Positions 57,989-64,000 of a stretch of 64,000 nucleotides of DNA are shown piece after piece. Every line of letters begins with the position of its first letter. The stretch's first letter is position 1. The notes below the pieces were generated by a model. It worked only from the letters and a program-made list of their open reading frames with translations, had not been told where the DNA came from and did not search any database. A program made the position numbers and the translations under genes. This DNA is from Elymus sibiricus (Eukaryota > Streptophyta > Magnoliopsida > Poales > Poaceae), in the NCBI GenBank assembly GCA_039707655.1, contig CM077664.1, forward strand, positions 197,340,195 to 197,404,194, in the 5' to 3' direction.

Positions 57989-60900
57989 TTCTCCTAAGTT
58001 GGAACTACCGGGGAGGGGGGAATTCCCGGACAGTTCGTGAGCTAGCGACATTATGTCAGTCGCATTCCCCCACTTTGGTTTTCTTGTGTGAAACTAGGCA
58101 GAAAAGTGAGAAGATGAAGAGGATTCGGGGCGACTTGGCCTCAAGGGTTTTAGTGGTATTGATAGTGATGGCATGAGCGGTGGACTTGTGCTTTTTTGGC
58201 ATGAAGCATATGAGGTTGATATTGTGGATAAAAATGAGCGTTATATTGATGCTCTAGTCCGAGTCAATAGAGATGCGGAGCAATGGAGGGTCACATGTGT
58301 TTATGGAGAGCCAAGAGTGGAGAACAGACATCTCATGTGGACAAAACTATAGAATTTGAAGAACCTAAATGACTTGCCATGGCTTGTACTGGGAGATTTT
58401 AATGAGGCACTGTGGGATTTTGAACACATGTCAGCAACACCTAGAGCTGAATCCCAGATGATAGCCTTCAGAGATACTTTGGAAACTTGCGGATTGGTTG
58501 ATCTTGGCTTTGTGGGTGTCCCGTTCACTTATGATAATAAACGAGCAGGAACAAGGAATGTGCGTGTGCGCCTAGACAGAGCAGTGGCCACAAATGCTTG
58601 GAGGAATATGTTTGCTTTCTCGTCAGTTCAACATGTCCCGTCACCGTGTTCTGACCATGTAGTCCTGGTGCTTAAAACTGCAGTTGATGAAGGACCGACG
58701 GGACCTAAGTGCAGGAGATATGAACTATTCTGGGAGAGGGATGAGGCATTACCAGAGGTAATAAAGAACGCATGGGAAGCTGTAGGTGGCGTACAGAATC
58801 TTGGACAGCTGCGGGATGCACTAACAAAAACAATGCTGGCACTTAGATCCTGGAGCAAGAAGTTTGGCAATATCACTAGGGAACTAGTCAAGTCTAGGTC
58901 GCAATTGGAGGAGCTCATGCATATGAATGCGGACCAGCAGGATATTCGGAGGGTTACAGATAAGATGAATGAGTTGTTGTATCAAGAGGAAATGATGTGG
59001 CTTCAGAGGTCTAGAATCACATGGCTTAAGGAAGGTGACCGGAATACCAAATTCTTTCAGAGTAAGGCTGTATGGAGAGCAAGAAAGAATAAAATACGCC
59101 AACTCACGGACAGTATTGGTGTCGTGCATTCGGATCATTCTAAAATGGGGGAGCTGGCAAACGAGTACTTCCATAATATTTTTGCCGCTGATCCCTCACT
59201 TGATGCTTCACCGGTCCTTGATATGTTGGAGGCTATGGTCTCGGAGGAGGACAACATCAAACTATGTGCGCCATTCACTGATAAGGAAATTGCAGATGCG
59301 TTGTTTCAGATTGGGCCACTGAAGGCCCCGGGGACGGATGGCTTTCCGGCAAGGTTTTTCCAGCGAAATTGGAGCACCATTAAGGAGGATGTCTTATCTG
59401 CGGTTAAGGAATTTTTTCCGGACTGGAATAATGCCGGAGGGGGTAAATTCTACTGCCATTGTTCTTATTCCTAAAATAGCTAACCCTGCCAAGATTTCGG
59501 ATTACATGCCCATTAGCCTTTGTAATGTTATCTATAAAATTATATCGAAATGCTTGGTGAACCGGCTTAGGCCACTTTTGGACGATTTAATATCTTCGGA
59601 GCAGAGTGCATTTATCCCAGGCAGGATGATAACAAATAATGCTCTTATTGCCTTTGAATGCATCCATTACATCAAGCAGGAGAAGGATCCAACAAAGAGT
59701 TTTTGTGCTTACAAGCTAAATTTGTCCAAGGCATATGATAGAGTGGACTGGGTTTTCTTGAGGCAGGTGATGCAAAAGAAGGGTTTCTCTCAACGATGGA
59801 TTGACTGGGTTATGACATGTGTCACATCGGTGAGGTATTCAGTCAAGTTAAATGGGACCCTCTTGGATTCATTTGCACCGACGCGTGGGCTTCGGCAAGG
59901 CGACCCTCTTTCACCGTTTTTATTTCTTCTTGTGGCGGATGGCTTGTCAGCAATTTTAAAAAACAAAGTGGCTGTGGGAGAGATCACTCCAGTGAAAGTG
60001 TGCAGAAGGGCGCCTGGAATTTCTCATTTGTTATTCGCTGATGATACACTGTTATTCTTTGAGGCCTCTAGTGCCCAAGCAGAGAATGTGAAAGCTGCCC
60101 TGGATTTATATGGGTCTGCAACCGGTCAAAGTTTGAACTACAACAAGTGCTCAATATTTTTCGGTGCTGCATGCCCGGTTACGATACAGGAGCAAGTAAG
60201 AGATGTATTGGGAGTCACGAGCTTGGTGTTTGAGGAAAAATATTTAGGCCTCCCTACACCTAAAGGACGGATGTCTCAAGGACGTTTCCAAAACCTTCAA
60301 ACCAGTCTTACAAAATGTTTAATCCAGTGGGGGGATGGTCTTCTTGCTCAGCCAGGAAGGGAGGTTCTGATTAAGTCAGTGGCTCAGGCTTTACCAACGT
60401 ACATCATGGGGGTGTTTAAACTTCCGTATTCGGTATGTGATGATCTAACGAGGATGGTGAGGAACTTTTACTGGGGATCCAAGAAGGGAAAGAGGAAGGT
60501 CCATTGGAGAGGATGGGACTATCTAATGCAGCCGAAAGATAAAGGTGGTGCAGGTTTCCGGGACTTTCGGTTGTTCAATCAGGCATTGTTGGCTCGCCAA
60601 GCATGGCATTTGGTGACTAGACCGGATAGTTTATGTGCCCAGCTTCTAAAAGCTCGATATTACCCTCATGGTAATCTAGTTGATACGGTGTTTTCAGGCA
60701 ATGCTTCCTCCTCTTGGCAAGCTATAAGCCATGGCCTAGAGTTGTTAAAGAAAGGGCTGATTTGGAGGGTTGGAAACGGTCAGAGTATTAGAGTGTGGAG
60801 GGACAATTGGATTCCAAGGCCATATTCATATAAACCTGTATCTTTACAAGGCCGTTGTCGTATACGATATGTGTCTGGGCTGTTAAATGCTAATGGGTCG

Positions 60901-62510
60901 TGGAACTTGGGGTTGCTGCAGCAGTACTTTATGCAAGCTGATGTTGATGAGATTCTGAAAATAAGGGCGTCGCCGAGACTTGGGGAAGACGTCATTGCTT
61001 GGGGCCCTGGGAAACTGGGAGCTTTCACAATGAAATCCGCATATGCTTTCGCCTTCGATGAAATCCACAGGGGTTCTGCTGTGGCGTCCAGTTCTTCGCC
61101 TGAAGGAAGCAGGAAGTGTTGGCAATATATATGGAAGTGCAACGTACCGCCAACGGTGCGGAATTTTGCCTGTAAACTGGCGACGGACTCGCTGCCGACT
61201 TGGAGAAATAAGTACAAAATTGGGCTTGAGACGTCTAGTATATGTCCAGTTTGTGGAACAGAAGAAGAGGACAATTTCCATCCTTTTGTGAGATGCCAGT
61301 TCGGGCGAGATTTATATCTAGCCATGGTCGAGATGTGGTGTCTACCTCCACTTGAATCAATGGTACCGAACGGTAAGGAGTGGCTGCTACAGTTCTTGGC
61401 GCCTCTTTCAGATGTTCAGAGAAGTATGGTGTTACTCATATTTTGGAGAAGCTGGTACGTCCGGAACGAATTAACGCACTCAAAACCCGCCCCGATCATG
61501 GCCGTCTCGAAGAGGTTCCTACAGGACTATGTTCAGTTTGTTCTGCATTAAAGCGAACCCTCATACGGACCCGACAAAAGGGAAGCAGATCATCAATTTT
61601 GACCTAAGCTCCAAATCACATGTGCATGCCCCTGCCCCTGATGCATCTTGGAAACCGGCACATCATGGTTGGGTTAAGCTCAATACGGATGGGTCCTTCT
61701 TGGCTGAGGGTGGTGCTGGAGCTGGGATGATACTGCGTGATGCTTACGGGAACATCATCTTCTCAGCGTGCAGAGCTCTGTACTCGTGTAGAGATGCCCT
61801 AGAAGCTGAATTATGTGCCTGTATGGAAGGGTTGTCCTATGCAGTCCAACGTTCTGACCTTCCGATTGAAATTGAAATGGACTCGAGCATGGCGGTGGAG
61901 ATGATCTCCAGTGGCGATGTGAATCGTTCCGTTTATGCTTCCTTGGTTGGAGAAATTAAATTTTTGTTAAGCCTTAGGCAGTCTTGTATTACTCATGTAC
62001 CTCGCTGTCAGAATAAAGCGAGTGATAGACCGGAAATGCAATTCGGCTCCCAGGAGCACGTGCTCCTGCCTATGGAAAATGAATTTTGAAATGTCAAAAA
62101 AATCGGGACAAATTTTTTTGGTGATCTTTGTCACATACAAATGCTACATGTAAATTTTGAGGCAAAAAGGTTAAGCATTTTGGCCTGCGCAAAAAAAACA
62201 AACAAATCGAAGACAAAATGTCACCACAAAATGACAATCCAAATTTGTTTTTTTCACCGACGAAACACCGCTGCTCCGTTTCGCATGAAAATTGTCAAGC
62301 ATGCTTGCGACACCAACACGATCATCTACAAATTTTTTCAGAATTTTTTGAAAACATTTTCTACTTTTTTTGTGGTTACTGTTCATCCGGGTGCAGACTA
62401 GCTAGTTTTGCTAGAATAGAAGGTCGAACCATGACGTGGGTTGGTTCGGGAACCGAGGATGTGTTGAGAATTGTCCATGATGATTGTAAGAACTTGATCA
62501 TTGAGTAATA
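57985..62510 (+). pseudogene. LINE ORF2 (endonuclease, reverse transcriptase, RNase H), disrupted
   Basis: The start ATG overlaps the ORF1 stop (ATGA). The endonuclease has S-W-N-Y-R-G, the catalytic-Glu region L-C-E-T-R, G-D-F-N-E-A and the S-D-H end motif near 58,655. RT spans about 59,250-60,200 with K-A-P-G-T-D-G-F, I-P-G-R-M-I and the catalytic F-A-D-D at 60,034-60,045. A zinc-binding C-P-V-C-G region lies near 61,245. RNase H starts near 61,670 with N-T-D-G-S-F, E-A-E-L-C-A and E-M-D-S-S. Breaks are: a frameshift near 58,135, an amber at 58,350, frameshifts near 59,410 and 61,540, and a 364-bp MITE at 62,031. The last RNase H segment resumes at 62,399 and stops near 62,507. The catalytic residues themselves look conserved. 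Confidence 0.85.
62031..62394. mobile_element. MITE inserted in the LINE RNase H domain
   Basis: A foldback-like AT-rich element with a 14-bp palindrome GGAGCACGTGCTCC near its left end and TTCATCCGGGTGCAG at its right end. Ends and body resemble the Mutator-like MITE at 12,556-12,960 (GGTGAACA/TGTTCA plus GGGTGCA). AGAC flanks both sides (62,027-62,030 and 62,395-62,398), but a 9-10 bp TSD is not visible. Removing it with one AGAC restores the RNase H frame. Confidence 0.65.
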
Positions 62511-62548
62511 CAATTACTATTCCCACAAAAAAACAATCCTCATTCTGC

Positions 62549-63123
62549 AGCTGCGCGTAGATAGACAAATTTTAGCGGTCTTCCGTTCCGTGATCGTACA
62601 TTGATTCACGTCGACGCGGGTGATGACAAAGACAGATAATCTTCGTCCTATTTGTACAGTACACAGCGCTATACCATTAGTGAGCACATCACTCTCATCA
62701 GTTTCTCTCCTGACTAGTAGCGTCGTCCACTACACTATTGTTGACGCACAAAATTCACCCCATGCATGGAGGAGAATAAATTTTCGGCAAGACTCCAAAG
62801 GGAAAAGAAAGATCTTCCAGGGTAGTACAGGCCTCCATCTTGGGCTGGGCATCTCTTTTGTCTTTCCCCTTCCGCACACGCTGCCGCTCTCTGCCACAGC
62901 CACTGCATCCAGTGGACAGTGGTAGTGCTGTACCCCTCCACTTGTCTATTCTTGCTTGGGGAGCACAGCAGTATCGGCAGTAGCCAGTAGCAGCCCGTGT
63001 TCTGTTTTTACGGATCTCGCAATCCCTCTCGAAATCCGGCAATTTTGACAAATTTGACCTAAAGTCGAAAGGAATTCACAGAGTGAACTGATCGCGGAAA
63101 AAATTCACCGTCCTGACCCTTTC
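62549..63123. other. Low-copy-looking DNA right of the LINE
   Basis: The pre-insertion locus resumes here. Mixed composition with no recognised gene. A 101-codon plus-strand frame (62,620-62,925) has no known domain and is not called. Confidence 0.35.
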
Positions 63124-63300
63124 GTGTGGCGCCCGACAGAAAGGCGCCACACTACACTATGTGGCGCCTTGGTGTTAGGCGCCACACGCCTGCCACGCTG
63201 GCGCCCCGTGGCACGGCCCGACCCCACTACGCCGCAGTGTGGCGCCTAAGGGAAAGGCGCCACACTGTTATGTGTGGCGCCTAGCTCTTAGGCGCCACAC
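63124..63300. repeat. Cluster of GTGTGGCGCC/GGCGCCACAC hairpins
   Basis: GTGTGGCGCC or TATGTGGCGCC occurs at about 63,124, 63,159, 63,237 and 63,272. Each is followed within 8-10 bp by GGCGCCACAC (63,143, 63,178, 63,256, 63,291). This gives four short stem-loops in two pairs, each with 9-10 bp arms. It lies directly downstream of the Mutator transposase fragment. Confidence 0.85.
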
Positions 63301-63306
63301 ATTGAC

Positions 63307-64000
63307 TTATCCAGCAGCGGCCCGACCCCCTTTTTGCCCATACGGCTCGACCACATGAACCATGTCCGGATTAGTGGCGGCCATAGCTTCCAAAAACCTA
63401 GGGAGTCGGTTGTATGCTTCCTCCCAATCACCATACAACATCTTGAATGCGGCTTGCTTCGCCTTCCATGCCTTCCCGTATTTCACCTCGTAGTGAAAGA
63501 GGGCTTTTACAAGGTCTTGTACGCTTTTTATACTCATTGTTGGAAGTGATGAGATGGAGTTGGAAAGCCTGTAAGCGATGAACTCGGAGGTGAGTTGTCT
63601 ATGGTTTCGGGACTCAAGCTCGCCATCAACCCTCTTTCCTCGACACAGGTGAGGTAGACAACTCACAATGTGCCATCCGGGGCCTCCTTTCCATGGTCTT
63701 GCACGCACAATCCATGGACATTTTGGATCCTCACACGCAACCGTGTAACGCACCTTGATGTCCGAATGAACAACTTTGTGTGGACGATAGTGCGTAACCG
63801 AATAGTCATCCAACCACATCTTCAATTCCAGGAATGTTTCGAACTTTGACCCGGGCAAAATACAGTTCTTCCCATGTTTGTCATGGTGAGAACATGGCCT
63901 AACTCCAAGCAATATGCCTTCGCCGCCGTCAACAACGGCCTCATCTGCAAGACTAAGATCCTCGAACAATGATGTCCGGTGATCCCGCCCTAATACCTTC
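63307..64000 (-). CDS. Mutator (MuDR) transposase N-terminal region, partial
   Basis: The minus-strand frame is open from the right window edge to a TAA at 63,309-63,307. The residues follow the MuDR N-terminal DNA-binding domain: F-L-E-L-K-M-W-L, then R-Y-T-V-A-C-E-D-P-K-C-P-W, W-H-I-V-S-C and H-L-C-R-G, giving the C/H pattern of the zinc-binding module. The next part (S-V-Q-D-L-V, Y-G-D-W-E-E-A-Y, M-A-A-T-N-P) matches the linker before the catalytic domain. The frame then ends in G-G-R-A-A-A-G, so the DDE catalytic domain is missing and replaced by the GGCGCC hairpin cluster. It is a truncated transposase, perhaps able to bind DNA but not to cut it. The start codon lies outside the window. 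Confidence 0.75.
   Translation of the reverse strand, partial: KVLGRDHRTSLFEDLSLADEAVVDGGEGILLGVRPCSHHDKHGKNCILPGSKFETFLELKMWLDDYSVTHYRPHKVVHSDIKVRYTVACEDPKCPWIVRARPWKGGPGWHIVSCLPHLCRGKRVDGELESRNHRQLTSEFIAYRLSNSISSLPTMSIKSVQDLVKALFHYEVKYGKAWKAKQAAFKMLYGDWEEAYNRLPRFLEAMAATNPDMVHVVEPYGQKGGRAAAG

Larger units (their letters stand above)
56430..62534 (+). mobile_element. Nearly complete L1-type LINE with RNase H
   Basis: The 14-bp TSD AATCCTCATTCTGC at 56,416-56,429 and 62,535-62,548 defines the element. The 3' end is short and A-rich (CACAAAAAAAC). It encodes ORF1 (DUF4283-like plus zinc knuckle) and ORF2 (endonuclease, RT, zf-RVT, RNase H), overlapping by ATGA at 57,985. Both ORFs carry frameshifts or stops, and a MITE sits in RNase H, so this copy is inactive. 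Confidence 0.9.

Noticed and set aside
62620..62925. 101-codon plus-strand frame near the LINE
   Set aside because: No domain, no splice context, and the opposite strand is equally open.
63124..63300. CRISPR-like array of short repeats
   Set aside because: Repeats alternate in orientation, spacers are 8-10 bp or irregular, and the context is a plant transposon.

Overview
The window looks like nuclear DNA of a Triticeae grass (wheat, Aegilops or barley type). It consists mostly of nested transposable elements around a single plausible host gene. Evidence includes an Angela/WIS/BARE-type solo LTR, Sirevirus-type Copia termini, a large LTR element with 4.1 kb LTRs and little coding capacity, an Au-SINE-like element, L1-type LINEs carrying RNase H, and Tourist, Stowaway and Mutator-like MITEs. 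Spliceosomal introns and TATA/PBS/PPT signals are of plant type. I see no prokaryotic operons, CRISPR arrays or ribosomal RNA genes.

Left part (1-25,270): the window opens in the 3' end of a Sirevirus-like Copia element with its LTR (1311-~2896). A 1.2 kb direct repeat (3676-4883 and 7357-8566) follows. It brackets a 2.47 kb block (4884-7356) that recurs in inverted orientation at 22,617-25,087. Between the two inverted blocks lie Gypsy and LINE relics, several MITEs and a minus-strand, intron-containing host gene (16,205-18,307). The gene encodes a lysine-rich probable nuclear protein with an internal 79-residue tandem duplication. Upstream of it is a composite region with terminal inverted repeats (18,680-22,620). 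That region holds a retroelement 5' relic, a GC-rich gene-like fragment and a perfect solo LTR (20,131-22,258, TSD GTCAC).

Middle part (25,271-55,190): a third, diverged copy of the block family carries a degenerate minisatellite, a second solo LTR (28,735-30,260) and a hAT element (30,461-54,786, 8-bp TSD AGCCTAGC). The hAT element was entered by a large LTR element in minus orientation (31,018-54,281, TSD TATTC). That in turn was entered by a plus-strand Sirevirus-like Copia element (36,406-48,110, TSD GATGA). The innermost element is the most interesting object in the window. It has a broken gag and no pol. A promoter-like TATA, a leader intron and a 1,251-codon ORF with one amber stop occupy the remaining space. 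The ORF's C-terminal domain resembles the plant-transposon/Athila-ORF1-type domain.

Right part (55,200-64,000): an Au-SINE-like insertion and AT-rich repeat are followed by a nearly complete 6.1 kb L1-type LINE (56,430-62,534, 14-bp TSD). The LINE's RNase H domain is interrupted by a MITE. Low-copy DNA, a cluster of GGCGCC hairpins and the N-terminal part of a Mutator-type transposase running off the right edge complete the window.

Coordinates, TSDs and motifs were read by eye. Family names are by resemblance, and percent identities are hand estimates.
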